Assembly (NCBI GenBank): GCA_035284745.1
Contig: JAYKIL010000024.1
Coordinates: forward strand, 62,001-126,000
Source: JAYKJB01 sp035284745 [NCBI: Candidatus Sericytochromatia bacterium]
GTDB taxonomy: Bacteria; Cyanobacteriota; Sericytochromatia; S15B-MN24
Reading direction: 5' to 3'
DNA: 64,000 nt
The notes below the pieces were generated by a model that worked only from the letters and a program-made list of their open reading frames with translations, did no database searches and had not been told where the DNA came from. The translations under genes and the position numbers were made by a program. Below, one piece after another: positions 34,512 to 43,980 of this stretch; the first letter of the stretch is position 1, and each line of letters begins with the position of its first letter.

Positions 34512-35153
34512 TTACTCCTCGCTGAATTGGTTGTAGAGTTTCATCACGCGATTCACGTAGTTTTGCGTTTCTCTGTAGGGCGGTACGCCCCCGAAATGCG
34601 ATACGGTTCCCGGGCCCGCGTTGTAAGCCGCCAAACCCTTCTCCAAACCGAATCTCTGGGTCAGTGTCGCGAGATATTTTGTTCCACCCTCGATATTCTC
34701 TTTGGGGTCGTAGGCATTGCCCACCCCCAAGGAGCGGGCCGTCGCGGGCATCAATTGCATCAATCCCATCGCGCCCGCAGGGCTCGTTGCCTGGGGATTG
34801 CCACCTGATTCCGTGGAGACGACAGCCCGCACCAAGGCCGGATCCACGCCGTGGCGCGCTGCGGCCTGCTGTATCACCTCTCGATAGGCGCCGCTGCCAC
34901 CCGTCTTGGCCGACGAGGGCCCTAAACTGGCCGAACGAATGGGCTCGCTGGGGTGGTCTGGGGTTGAGGCATGCCCCAATTTCATCCGCGCGGCGTTCAA
35001 ATTTTCTTGAAAGGCTGCGGGCGTTTTGGCCTTTATCCCGATCCGATTTTCAATGGAGGCAATGCGGCTTTGGATGCGGTCGATAGATGCCAGTGCTGCG
35101 CTGATACCAGGTTTCACACTCAATCCTCCCGGCTGGGTTGACTCTTCCAGCAT
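34512..35153 (-). CDS. Soluble lytic transglycosylase (flagellum-associated)
   Basis: SLT-family peptidoglycan hydrolase, likely opening the wall for the rod. The 213-residue protein has a helical N-terminal region and a catalytic domain with VRAVVSTESGGNPQATSPAG (catalytic Glu in TESGG), AMGLMQLMPATARSLGV, NIEGGTKYL and LAAYNAGPGTVSHFGG. Its coupling to flgF and the flagellar block points to rod assembly, complementing the muramidase-free FlgJ. ATG 35153 is used; a GTG two codons upstream is possible. No clear signal peptide is present, so export may go through the flagellar apparatus. Confidence 0.88.
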   Translation of the reverse strand: MLEESTQPGGLSVKPGISAALASIDRIQSRIASIENRIGIKAKTPAAFQENLNAARMKLGHASTPDHPSEPIRSASLGPSSAKTGGSGAYREVIQQAAARHGVDPALVRAVVSTESGGNPQATSPAGAMGLMQLMPATARSLGVGNAYDPKENIEGGTKYLATLTQRFGLEKGLAAYNAGPGTVSHFGGVPPYRETQNYVNRVMKLYNQFSEE

Positions 35154-35257
35154 GCCCACGATGCTGGGGCCCCGCCGTGATCCCCATCAGACATAATCCC
35201 CTTTTAGGTATCGATGCCCGTGGCACAAAGCTTGAGCGTATCGGTTTTTAACGAGTG

Positions 35258-36818
35258 CTACGCGCGCGGAGCCTTCTTATCGCCAATCAGGCGATTCAAA
35301 ACTTCTCTTCTGCGGCTCATTGAGTTTTCTGAAGCGTTCGATTTCAGGGTGCTGCCCGAGTCCGCAAGGGTGCCCGACGCGGGCGCTGGCGTAATCTCAG
35401 GCAATGGCTGCGATGCTGATTCCCGCACGCTGGTGGCCTGTTCTGTCGGGGGCGCAGCCATGGGGCCTCCCCCGCCGCGCATTTGTGACATCTGCAGCAT
35501 TAACTCGCGCATCTGAGATTTCAATTCGTCCATTTCGTTACTCTGGGCGCGTGTTTCCGACAGTCTGTCGCGGAATTGATTCCGGTCACGACGCATTTCA
35601 TCGATTTGTCGCCGCAATTCGATCAACTCCGCCGCAGCTTCTTCGAGGTCCAAATTCGCCTTGACCTTTGCTTCTCGCAGATTACTGATTTGAAGCGTCG
35701 CCTCTCTGTGTTCATCCGTCAGGCGTTTGATCTCGAGTTCAAATTCGGTTTTCTCGCGTGCGCTCAGACCGCTGGGCTCATCTACAAGCTGTTGTATGCG
35801 CGCCTGAAGCGCCTGTTTTTCGACGGCCGCCTGTTCCATTTGGGCTTTGTAAGCCAGCACGCGATCCTCGAGTTCCGCCAACACCCGTGCCTGGGGACCT
35901 CCGCCGGCCAATTGTCCCTGGAGTGCCTCTACCTCGCCCTGTAGCTTGGTCACCTGGTGGCGCAGTTCTTGCTTGTCTTGCTGAAATTGTTCGAGTTCTT
36001 CTTCTGCTTTGTTGGCCCGTTCCTCTGCGATCGCCAGTTCGGCTTGCGTGGTGGCGTATGCATCGGACACTTGATTGCGTTCTTTCGAGACGGATTCCAC
36101 TTTCTCGCGCAATTCGTCGAGTTCATCAATCACGGGGGCCAAACGAGACGAAACCCCATCACGCTCCACTTCAGCCTGGCGGCGGGCTTGCAATGCCGTC
36201 TCCAGTTGACCTTTTACTTCCGCCAGATCCTGTTTCAAAGAATCGATTTCAGTCTGCTTGCGCGCAACGTCACCTTTCACGCCTTCTGCCGACAGCAGTT
36301 GGCCGAGAAGTTCCTGCACCCGATCATTCAGTTGCTGGTTTTCAAAGCCTAGTTTTTCGACCTCTGCCAGTGCCTTGGCGTGATCTTCTGGACTGGCCGA
36401 GCCCGCGTGGCCTTCCCGGAGTTCTGAAATTTCGTGCCGCAGCGAAGACACAAGCGCTTCTTGCACGGAAAGCTTGCTCTGTAATTGCAGTTTTTCTGCC
36501 CGTAAGTTGGCGAGGGCATCCTGGGTGTCCAACAATTGCTGCTGGGCCACGTTGAGATCGGCTTCCAGTTGGGTCAAAAGGTTGGTGTCAGTGCTTGGGC
36601 CCGCGTTGCGAAGTTCGCTCATCGAGCGCTCTATTTCAGCAATGGTCGCCTTTTGCTCTTCAATTTTGGCTTTATAAAGCCTGTTCTCATTCTTGAGATT
36701 GTTATATTTGCCTTCAATCGACTTGAGCACCTGTTTCAATTGCTCAGCGGTGATAGGGTTTTGCTCGTCTTCGCCTGTTTTGGGGCCGAGCAGTTTGCCC
36801 AGTTGGGATTGCAACTGC
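35258..36818 (-). CDS. Long coiled-coil protein (3' part; whole gene 35258-36826)
   Basis: The gene is 35258-36826 (522 codons); the entry stops at 36818 only to separate it from its overlapping neighbour. The first 52 residues (FGP-like LLGPKTGEDEQNPITAEQLK, VLKSIEGKYNNLKNEN) match the start of the next gene upstream. Residues 50-445 are an almost unbroken heptad-rich coiled coil full of Glu, Lys, Gln and Leu. The tail has Gly/Pro/Ser-rich low complexity and ends with basic SRRREVLNRLIGDKKAPRA. No enzyme domain seen. It overlaps the small paralogue by 8 bases, in one operon with an actin-like ATPase. I infer a filament-bundling or scaffold protein. Confidence 0.85.
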
Positions 36819-37121
36819 TCAAACACAGGTTTCGTCCTCCGGTTCTTCCGACAGTGTGGGGGCGGGGACCTGCTCCAAAGCGAGCTCTAGTCGTTCAAGC
36901 TCTCCTTGTTGCCGGTTGATGGTATCAAGCAGTTGCACTTTTTCAAGACGATGCTCTTCCAGTCGATCGACCAGTCTTGCGTTTTCATCTTTGAGTGCAG
37001 CGTACTTCTCCTCGATGGATTTCAACACGATGCCCAGTTGGTTCGCTGTGATCGCGCCCATAGGATCTTCATCCTTTGGGCCGAACAGCTTGGCTGCTAG
37101 GGCCTTCAGGAAATCCGCCAC
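36819..37121 (-). CDS. Small coiled-coil protein, paralogous to its downstream neighbour
   Basis: The 100-residue protein has an N-terminal block LFGPKDEDPMGAITANQLGI then VLKSIEEKYAALKDEN that matches the first 50 residues of the next gene (shared GPK, ITAxQL, VLKSIExKY, LKxEN). A coiled coil (about 45-80) and an acidic Pro-rich tail (SEEPEDETCV) follow. GTG start 3 bases after the actin-like gene, with GGGGGA within that gene's end as ribosome site. The downstream gene begins 8 bases before this one stops. I infer heterotypic coiled-coil pairing between the two. Confidence 0.85.
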   Translation of the reverse strand: MADFLKALAAKLFGPKDEDPMGAITANQLGIVLKSIEEKYAALKDENARLVDRLEEHRLEKVQLLDTINRQQGELERLELALEQVPAPTLSEEPEDETCV

Positions 37122-37124
37122 GGA

Positions 37125-38381
37125 TTATCCCCCTTCGCGGAGCGGGGTTGCGATCGCGTATTCGAAGAAGCCCTTCACGTTGTAATAGCGAGGATCCTGA
37201 GCCAATTGAAGGTCACGGAAATACGGATACTTCGTGAGCAGAGGGTAGAGAATGCGACCAAAACCACCCACCAACAACATGCGGTGGATTCTTAGATCGC
37301 GCCAGCTTTGCCGCACGGTCAGCGCGATTTGCTGTGCCATAATTTCTTTCAAGCTTTCGACCAGATGCTCCGGAACCGTGAGTGTATCACCCTGGTTATC
37401 CTTGTAGACACCTGTTACGAGGCTTTCTTGGACCGCAATGGGGTTGATGCGTGGCACCATCTGCTCACTGAGAAATGAGGCCACTTCTTCATACAAACGG
37501 TGACCTGCCACGGCCGTTGTGTGGCCAGAGTACTTGGTTAATTCATTCGGGAGACGCACCACCACCCAGTCTGTTGTCAGGTGGCCAGGATCGATGACAC
37601 CGATCGTTTCTTCCGGATTGTAATCGAGTTGACCCGCCAAAATGGCAGCATACACCGAACCCACCGGCTGCGGAATCGTATCGATTTGAATAATTTCGAT
37701 GGTGACGTTCTCCCCGCAGAAAGTGAATTCGTGGCGCCCGAGCCACTCGCGCAAGGACGAATCGATGTATTCGGGGCGACGGCCCAGGTAAACGGGCAGG
37801 CCCAGACAAATTTTATAGCGAGGAATACTGGTCTGCCCGGTACGGCGCGCCAGCAAAGCCAATGATGCCAGAACCAACGCCTTGTTCAGCTCTCCTTGAA
37901 AAATATTTTCGTCGTTGACCGGGAACAAGAAGGGCTGCTCCATCGCGTAACGGCCGATGCTGTATTCGTGACCGTCAATCTTGACCCACAAATTCTGTTC
38001 CAAGTTCTCGTCCAGCAGTTGGGCACTGCCGCGCCGAATGGTTGCGACCGGTCCACCCACCAGTGTGGGGAATATAAACAGATGCTCTCCGTCGTAAATG
38101 CGGGTTTCTGAGCGTCCCAGGTCGAGGCCGACGTTGATGACCTCCGTGCGACTGCCCCGTGAAGCTCCATACGCTGAATCCAACCCCACCGTCCGACTGA
38201 CGACCGGACGCGGCGTTTCGGCACGCACCGGTTCTTCAGGCAACGAAGCTGCCACAGGCGGTGGCGGAGGCGCCTGAACAGGCGCGGGCACATCTCGCTT
38301 CACCAAAAACACCCGGCCGGCCATTCGAGCAGGTAGAACGTAAGTGAGGCGAACCATTTGTGGGGCGTTTTCGGTGGTCAT
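37125..38381 (-). CDS. Actin-like ATPase (ParM/Alp-type)
   Basis: The 418-residue protein has an 80-residue Pro-rich extension and then an actin/Hsp70-fold core. Visible motifs are phosphate 1 VGLDLGRSETRIYDG, FPTLVGGP, phosphate 2 GVIDPGHLTTDWVVV, and adenosine LLVGGFGRIL. These resemble plasmid-segregation ParM and related bacterial actins more than MreB or FtsA; it also lacks PilM features. The ATG at 38381 has GAGGA 5 bases upstream. It is the first gene of the leftward motility block, driven by a near-consensus promoter, and followed by two coiled-coil genes. A polymerising positioning or segregation filament is the inference; there is no plasmid-type context here. Confidence 0.85.
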   Translation of the reverse strand: MTTENAPQMVRLTYVLPARMAGRVFLVKRDVPAPVQAPPPPPVAASLPEEPVRAETPRPVVSRTVGLDSAYGASRGSRTEVINVGLDLGRSETRIYDGEHLFIFPTLVGGPVATIRRGSAQLLDENLEQNLWVKIDGHEYSIGRYAMEQPFLFPVNDENIFQGELNKALVLASLALLARRTGQTSIPRYKICLGLPVYLGRRPEYIDSSLREWLGRHEFTFCGENVTIEIIQIDTIPQPVGSVYAAILAGQLDYNPEETIGVIDPGHLTTDWVVVRLPNELTKYSGHTTAVAGHRLYEEVASFLSEQMVPRINPIAVQESLVTGVYKDNQGDTLTVPEHLVESLKEIMAQQIALTVRQSWRDLRIHRMLLVGGFGRILYPLLTKYPYFRDLQLAQDPRYYNVKGFFEYAIATPLREGG

Positions 38382-38400
38382 GAATCCTCGTCCCGAGCAA

Positions 38401-38446
38401 GGAGGGCTGGCACACCCCATCAGTGGGTGCCCAATAACAGCCTCAA
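38401..38446 (-). promoter_or_regulatory. Hairpin in the leader of the actin-like operon
   Basis: Between the predicted start of transcription and the ATG of the actin-like gene, GGCAC-A-CCC pairs with GGGTGCC, and an outer GGCTG/CAGCC closes the structure. The leader is about 60 bases long. No riboswitch family recognised. Confidence 0.4.
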
Positions 38447-38475
38447 ACTATAGTATGCAGACGAAAGCGTGTCAA
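38447..38475 (-). promoter_or_regulatory. Near-consensus sigma70 promoter of the actin-like/coiled-coil operon
   Basis: On the minus strand TTGACA (38470-38475, perfect) and TATAGT (38447-38452, five of six) are separated by exactly 17 bases. This is the best promoter in the window. It sits in the 108-base gap before the actin-like gene and could drive the flagellar genes beyond it. Confidence 0.82.
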
Positions 38476-38489
38476 ACGGCGCTCCATCC

Positions 38490-41294
38490 TTATTGGTCAC
38501 TCCGTTGGTCCATAAACGACAAAGCGCCGCCGTTTGGCGCGACCCTCGGATTGCCGCGATAGGGCATCAGGCGGTCGGCGGACTCGTCGGGCGTGAAAGG
38601 CATTTGGGTTTTGAGAATCAGGTTGACCGACGCGGGGAAAATGGGGGGCGCCAGGGTGAGCAAACGTTGGTCAAAGATGAAGTCTTTGTCATACGACGTG
38701 TTGCCACTTCCCAAAATTCCGCGTTTTTTCACCGTGATGGAGCCAAACACCAGCAATCGACCCCGCGGGTTGGCGTTGGGGTTGGTGGTGGGGGTAATAC
38801 TCAATCTTCCGTACTCGTAGTGCCCTGGAAACCCCCGCCCCAGGCCTGCTGGGCTGTTCCAGTGCAAGTTCGTCGGCATCGGCCTTTGACCAGGCGTGTT
38901 GGCATCCGTTTCGTTCCACGTGGCATTGGTGGGCACAGGAAGTCCTTGGGCGTTGTTTAAAACCCAGTAGTTTTCGAAGTTGCCTTGGAGTTGCATCAAA
39001 CCCTCGGTGGTAAAAGAACCGACGTAACGGCGGGGGCGTTGGAAATATATCGGGTCGAGGGAGTCGCTGGGGTTGACGGCCCACGGCCGCCACGCCGGAT
39101 CGCCCAGGGCGCTGATGGAACCCAAAATGGCCACGCCAATTCCTCCACGCGTGGGGTTGCTTGGCGCGCGCAACCCTACGACCACTTGTTGGTCTGAAAC
39201 CAGGCCCAGAAGATCACTGCTGTTGGTCAGACGCAAGTTGCGCAAGTTGTCGCGATTTAACCGGGATTGGGGATTGTAGGGGGGGGTGTTGGGATTGGCA
39301 GCGCTCGTGTAGACAGATTGCACGAGCAAATGATTCTGAATAAAGATGCTCCCCCGGGCCATAATCGTTAATTTTCCCGCCGGGCGGGGGGTTCCGGTTC
39401 CGGCGTTAGGCATCTCCGTCGAGATGACCTCGCCGCTGTGCCCGTTCAGGCGACGTTGACCAACCGTCTCATAGGGATTGCCTAAATTGAGGATGTGGCC
39501 CGTGGTGGCGATTCGCCGGGCAGCGTTCGTAAAGGCCGGGTCATCGCGGCAGGGATCCACAAAAATCACCCCGTTAAAGGCCGGGGCGTTGCCTCCCCGG
39601 GGCACGAAAGTGGCCCTCACTTTTTGGGTGTTATGGACGCTCCAACTCGCAGGATTGGGGTTCGTGGCTGCGCCTCCGTTGGCCAGGGTAATTAAACTTG
39701 CCAGCGTGCTGTTCCCCGTCAGGATGTTGCCGTAAAGGGTTTGCCCTTGAGGCCATGCCCACAAACGCATTCCTCCGGTGTCTCGATCCGCAACGACCAG
39801 GTAGCAGCGGCGCTGAAAATTGGTGGCGGAGGTTACTAATCCGGTGGTCGTGCCCTCAGCGGCAGGATCGGTTGCAGTCCCACTGGTGGTGATCGAGGCG
39901 ACCTGAAACAGGTAGCCGGTTCGGGGCCCGTCGACCGTGATTCGCAAGTGCTCGACGTTACCTCGGACATAAATCCCTCCTGCGACGGGACTGTTGTCAT
40001 AACTTTGATCATGGTTGGTCTGGTCCCCCCAGAATTTTCTGGTGGGAATATAGAGGCCATCACTGAGCCTGCGCCAGCGATTTCGGCGATCAGCGTCCTG
40101 CATGACCAGGGCGGTCATGCCGGTCGCAGCCCCCACGCTGTCGCGCACCGAGCGTGGCAGCTGAATCGGACGGTCCAGCGGTTCCGGCCCGCGGATGCCC
40201 GGGCCATAGCGTTGACCGGATGGGGCGCCGTTCTCCGAAGAGGTAAATATTTGGCTGCTGTAGGTGCCGACACCGGTTTGACTGTTGAGCCATACCCGGC
40301 CGTTGGCATTGACCATCGAAAACGCGGTGTTGCCGGGTTGGGGGTCAAAGTTGGGAAAGTTTGGGTCTCCTTGAAGAATTTCTGTCATCGTTACCCTTGC
40401 GCGAAAAACCGGTGCTTTCACCCCACCCACCTCTTGAAAGCCTGGGTTGCCGGGGACAGCGGTATCGGCGATCGCCAGGTCCATCGATGAGCGCACATCG
40501 CGCAGGCGAAAGGGTTGGCCTTGTACTGAACGCGTGATTCCAGGGTTTGCGATGTCTCCTGGCGTTCCCGGAAGCAGAAAAGGGGGTTGGTCCACGTACC
40601 CCCGGTTGATGTGCACCGGCCCACTGATGACTTCCCCTGGAACCCAGTTGCGAATCAGGTCGATGTCGGTCAGGGCGGCGTAGCGTGAGGTGGGTTCCTT
40701 GCCCAGCGTGGCGAGAATGACGCGTTCCACTTTGATCGAGCGACGCTCCGATGCGTCGACGTCGTTGTTATTTCCCGTATTCGCGCCAAAGCGTACCTGA
40801 CGCACACGGCCGGCCACTCCCACAAGGTACTGCCGGGGCATATTCTCTGAGATTCTAAACTGCTGAATCCGCGCTTTGAAGCTGGTGACAAAGCGAGGGC
40901 GTCCACCAGCGCCGGATTCTTTTTGCACCCCGACCACCATCTCGTGGATTCGGTTGCCGAGGATTTTGCCCGGAGCGGCATCTTGGAGGTTCACCACATC
41001 CGCGTCCGGTTGCATCACCCTGACAGGGTCAAAGGTCTGACCATCGTCGAGTTCCTCCCATTCTTGGGGCAGTTTGTTGAGGCGATCGATACTTTGGTCG
41101 GCCCAACCGAGGACCATTTCAAGGCCCGTGCGGGCGGCGTCTTCCGCTGCGGCCCGCAAGCGGTCGTTTCGGCTGATGGAGCCAGCGCTGGATACGTAGG
41201 CCATTGAGCCAATCATCAGGGTCAAAAAGACAGTGGTGATGCCCAGCGAGGTGGCGAGGATTGAGCCGCGACGGCCCTGATGATTGACGCGCAC
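38490..41294 (-). CDS. Giant PilX-like pilus-associated protein
   Basis: The 934-residue protein has a short basic start and then GSILATSLGITTVFLTLMIG, a PilX-type N-terminal helix without the Glu5 prepilin site. The remaining 880 residues are rich in Asn, Pro, Gly, Thr and Arg with beta-type character and no catalytic motif I know. It is far larger than PilX (about 170-200 residues), so the bulk is probably an exposed surface domain. GTG start with AAGGAGG 7 bases upstream. Last gene of a three-gene leftward operon with two prepilin-like genes. Confidence 0.75.
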   Translation of the reverse strand: MRVNHQGRRGSILATSLGITTVFLTLMIGSMAYVSSAGSISRNDRLRAAAEDAARTGLEMVLGWADQSIDRLNKLPQEWEELDDGQTFDPVRVMQPDADVVNLQDAAPGKILGNRIHEMVVGVQKESGAGGRPRFVTSFKARIQQFRISENMPRQYLVGVAGRVRQVRFGANTGNNNDVDASERRSIKVERVILATLGKEPTSRYAALTDIDLIRNWVPGEVISGPVHINRGYVDQPPFLLPGTPGDIANPGITRSVQGQPFRLRDVRSSMDLAIADTAVPGNPGFQEVGGVKAPVFRARVTMTEILQGDPNFPNFDPQPGNTAFSMVNANGRVWLNSQTGVGTYSSQIFTSSENGAPSGQRYGPGIRGPEPLDRPIQLPRSVRDSVGAATGMTALVMQDADRRNRWRRLSDGLYIPTRKFWGDQTNHDQSYDNSPVAGGIYVRGNVEHLRITVDGPRTGYLFQVASITTSGTATDPAAEGTTTGLVTSATNFQRRCYLVVADRDTGGMRLWAWPQGQTLYGNILTGNSTLASLITLANGGAATNPNPASWSVHNTQKVRATFVPRGGNAPAFNGVIFVDPCRDDPAFTNAARRIATTGHILNLGNPYETVGQRRLNGHSGEVISTEMPNAGTGTPRPAGKLTIMARGSIFIQNHLLVQSVYTSAANPNTPPYNPQSRLNRDNLRNLRLTNSSDLLGLVSDQQVVVGLRAPSNPTRGGIGVAILGSISALGDPAWRPWAVNPSDSLDPIYFQRPRRYVGSFTTEGLMQLQGNFENYWVLNNAQGLPVPTNATWNETDANTPGQRPMPTNLHWNSPAGLGRGFPGHYEYGRLSITPTTNPNANPRGRLLVFGSITVKKRGILGSGNTSYDKDFIFDQRLLTLAPPIFPASVNLILKTQMPFTPDESADRLMPYRGNPRVAPNGGALSFMDQRSDQ

Positions 41295-41316
41295 TGAGAA
41301 GCCTCCTTGCTCAGGC

Positions 41317-42867
41317 TCACCGTCGTTCGAAACGGAACGACATATCCTGGAAACGATTGAGTGACTCCAACTCTACTTCGACCGATTCCGTCGCGAACGC
41401 GAAGGGCGTTTGCCGCGAGTAACGGAATCGAGTGGCAACGCTGATGAGCGCACGGCGAGGGGGACCCACCGTGAGCGGATTGTCTGGGTGCCAGAAACGA
41501 GGGCTGTAGGTTTGTGGGCCGCCGGTTGCATTGACATAAGGACGGGGGGCGTTTTCCCCGCGGGCAATCAACCCAATATCACCAGTATTCACGTCCCTGA
41601 CCCAATCGTTACCCAAACGCACACTTGTGCCGTGAATGGAATCGGGGTCGATGTAAGAGGCCAGCACCTGATCACGGATGGGGCGGCCGTTGCCGATGTA
41701 GCCTGTTCCGTCCCACTCGCCGCGATCGCCAAGGGCGTCATTCGTGGGGGGGTCGTTGCCTACATTGTCCCAGTTACAATGCATGCGGTTGGTTCCGCGC
41801 ACGCGAGCGCCTGACGGGTTTCCCCATGGCCCTGCTGAAGTGGCACTGAATAGGTTGTAGGTGGTGTCCAGGTTGGGCATCGGGACCGGGTCGTAATTGC
41901 ATTGGTTGGGCTCGACATCAAAAGGTGGAGGAAGCACGCCTGTATCATCGGCTCTGCGGCCGGTATTCAAACGTCGCACGGGGGCCCCGTTCTGCGCTGT
42001 CGCGTTGCGGATCACTTTGACATCCGGAATGGTCAACAGGCGCAACTCGAAGGGCACGGGCGCGCGGGTTGCGCTTCCCTGCATTTGATCGCGTTGGGCA
42101 AAATTTCCCCGGATGATGGGCAGCAACCCGTCGTCTCCGGTTGCGTAGGCGTTGGAGGGCAAGCGCATGGGAGCAAGGTATGCCACGTAAAATGTCCACG
42201 ACACGGGCAGTCCCGCGTCCATCCGTTCGACACCGGGCCCGCCGCCCGCTGCCTGAAGGCGGCCGGCACTGAATTGCGCCTCGGCGCAGTAAAGCAAGGG
42301 TGACGGGAAATAATGCTCGAAGCGGTTGGCGGTGGGTGCGCCGGCCGATAACAGGCGGGCGGTGCGCAGGTAAAATTGATCGGTTTGAATGGTGTCAGCG
42401 GTCCCTGCTGTGGTGGCCAGATTCAAGCCGTGCCCGCGAAATTCACGCCTTAACTGATTGGTCCACCCGGTGAAGGGAGTAATATAAGTGGAGTTTCCGG
42501 GGTTGGTCCAGCGGTGGTTGACGCTGTTGCCGCCGGCGCTATCGCGCAAGACGCCAGGGAGATTGGCGTCCCGTTGAACATTCGACAGCGCCACGGTCTC
42601 CGGTGTCGCCATTTGTCCCAATGGTCTCGGGTCGAAGAAAATAATGTGAGCCCGTCGAACCACCTTGGCTAGTTTTTGGACTGCGCTGTTGGCCTCCTGC
42701 CGCGTCGTTATCCGTGCTTTTGCCAAATCGCCAACCTTCTTCGCCTCACTGAAACCTTGCATGGCCAGACCCATCACCAAACCGACCAAGGCCGTGGCCG
42801 TGAGGACTTCGAAAAGGCTGAAGCCATTGCGGGTGCAGAAGCTGAAGGGACGTGCTGTGGGGGTCAT
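41317..42867 (-). CDS. Large prepilin-like protein (PilW-like)
   Basis: The 516-residue precursor has leader residues then NG|FSLFEVLTATALVGLVMGLA, a prepilin site with Glu5. The extended region (EANSAVQKLAKVVRRAHIIF) continues the pilin alpha helix, as in PilW. A large Asn/Pro/Gly-rich globular part follows. The ATG overlaps the upstream stop by one base (TAATG), implying coupling. Much larger than typical PilW, so an adhesive or structural extension is likely. Confidence 0.82.
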   Translation of the reverse strand: MTPTARPFSFCTRNGFSLFEVLTATALVGLVMGLAMQGFSEAKKVGDLAKARITTRQEANSAVQKLAKVVRRAHIIFFDPRPLGQMATPETVALSNVQRDANLPGVLRDSAGGNSVNHRWTNPGNSTYITPFTGWTNQLRREFRGHGLNLATTAGTADTIQTDQFYLRTARLLSAGAPTANRFEHYFPSPLLYCAEAQFSAGRLQAAGGGPGVERMDAGLPVSWTFYVAYLAPMRLPSNAYATGDDGLLPIIRGNFAQRDQMQGSATRAPVPFELRLLTIPDVKVIRNATAQNGAPVRRLNTGRRADDTGVLPPPFDVEPNQCNYDPVPMPNLDTTYNLFSATSAGPWGNPSGARVRGTNRMHCNWDNVGNDPPTNDALGDRGEWDGTGYIGNGRPIRDQVLASYIDPDSIHGTSVRLGNDWVRDVNTGDIGLIARGENAPRPYVNATGGPQTYSPRFWHPDNPLTVGPPRRALISVATRFRYSRQTPFAFATESVEVELESLNRFQDMSFRFERR

Positions 42868-43970
42868 TAGAAGTTGCGTCTCAATCCAAAATAGCCGGTC
42901 AATGTCGCGAGTGGTTTCGTGGGGTCATACCCCAGGCCCCTCCGTCGTCCGTTGCCGGTTTGGCTCTGGCGAAGTCCCGCGGTATTTTGGATCACCAGCA
43001 CGCTGGGCTCACGGGCAAATACGCGGACCGTCACGGTGACGACCCACAACGGCACATCCATCACCATCGTTCCATCTCCTGCCGCGCCATTCACCTCTCG
43101 CCTCAAGCTCGCCAAGCCAGGGGCTCCTGCTCCTCCCGCCCCATAGGTGGCCAGCGGCGGCTCGGGGTAATTGCGATCGGCGACGAAACCGCCGGCTACG
43201 TTGCCAAAGGGCTGCCCCAAGGGGCTGTTCGTTTGAACCCAGACTTCTCGGACAAACTTAATGGTTCGCGGCAGTTCACCCGCGCCTTCCGAGCCATCGG
43301 TGAGACCCGTCAGGCCGCGAAAGCGTTCGTTAGCCATGGGGGCGGGAATGAAGGCCACTTGAGGCGCGGCGGGTTCACCGCCGGGGGGAGAGTTCACGAA
43401 GATGGGCCGGGGTTCGACCAGTCGAGCCCCCGCAGTGTTGTTGAACCAGTCGGGGTAAACCCCGGCCACCGTGGCCGTCTGTGTACCCGTTCCTGGAATG
43501 CTTTTTGGCATGGGCGGGATGGCATTGATCGGCAAGTCGGCCGCGGGGGCGCCAGCACTTGTTTGCGCGAATTTTCGGTCCAAGGCGTTGGTCGGGTTGG
43601 CGTTATTCAGCACACTGCGAGCGGTCGGCTCTGTCGTCCCGTAGAGCCACTCGCGAACGAGCAAGACGGGGCGGTCGTTCCATACGTTGTGAAATCCCTG
43701 CCACCAGTCGATGCTGTTGTAATCTCGGTGCGTTCTGGGATTTTCAGGCGCGGGATAATAGGTTCCGCCGACGGCAATATACGGATTGGGGCACGAACGG
43801 AAATACGCCAACCGCTCAGAGGCCAAATTGGCCGCTTGCAGGGTTAAATCACTGTTTTTCGAGGTGCGCAAAACCGCAAAGGCGCCGCTCATCACGCCCA
43901 CCAGTGCTACCACCAAAACGGAGGAAGCCACCACGACCTCAAGAACCGTGAAGCCTTTTTTTGCCGCCAA
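42867..43970 (-). CDS. Prepilin-like protein (PilV-like)
   Basis: The 367-residue precursor begins MAAKKG|FTVLEVVVASSVLVVALVG, a clean prepilin site with a short basic leader and Glu5. The pattern LAAERLAYFRS-like (ASERLAYFRSCPNPYI) is typical of PilV-type minor pilins. The remaining region is Pro/Asn-rich. The start codon is TTG, supported by AGGGGGAAA about 6 bases upstream. First gene of the leftward minor-pilin operon, with a promoter candidate immediately before it. Confidence 0.82.
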   Translation of the reverse strand: MAAKKGFTVLEVVVASSVLVVALVGVMSGAFAVLRTSKNSDLTLQAANLASERLAYFRSCPNPYIAVGGTYYPAPENPRTHRDYNSIDWWQGFHNVWNDRPVLLVREWLYGTTEPTARSVLNNANPTNALDRKFAQTSAGAPAADLPINAIPPMPKSIPGTGTQTATVAGVYPDWFNNTAGARLVEPRPIFVNSPPGGEPAAPQVAFIPAPMANERFRGLTGLTDGSEGAGELPRTIKFVREVWVQTNSPLGQPFGNVAGGFVADRNYPEPPLATYGAGGAGAPGLASLRREVNGAAGDGTMVMDVPLWVVTVTVRVFAREPSVLVIQNTAGLRQSQTGNGRRRGLGYDPTKPLATLTGYFGLRRNF

Positions 43971-43980
43971 AATTTCCCCC

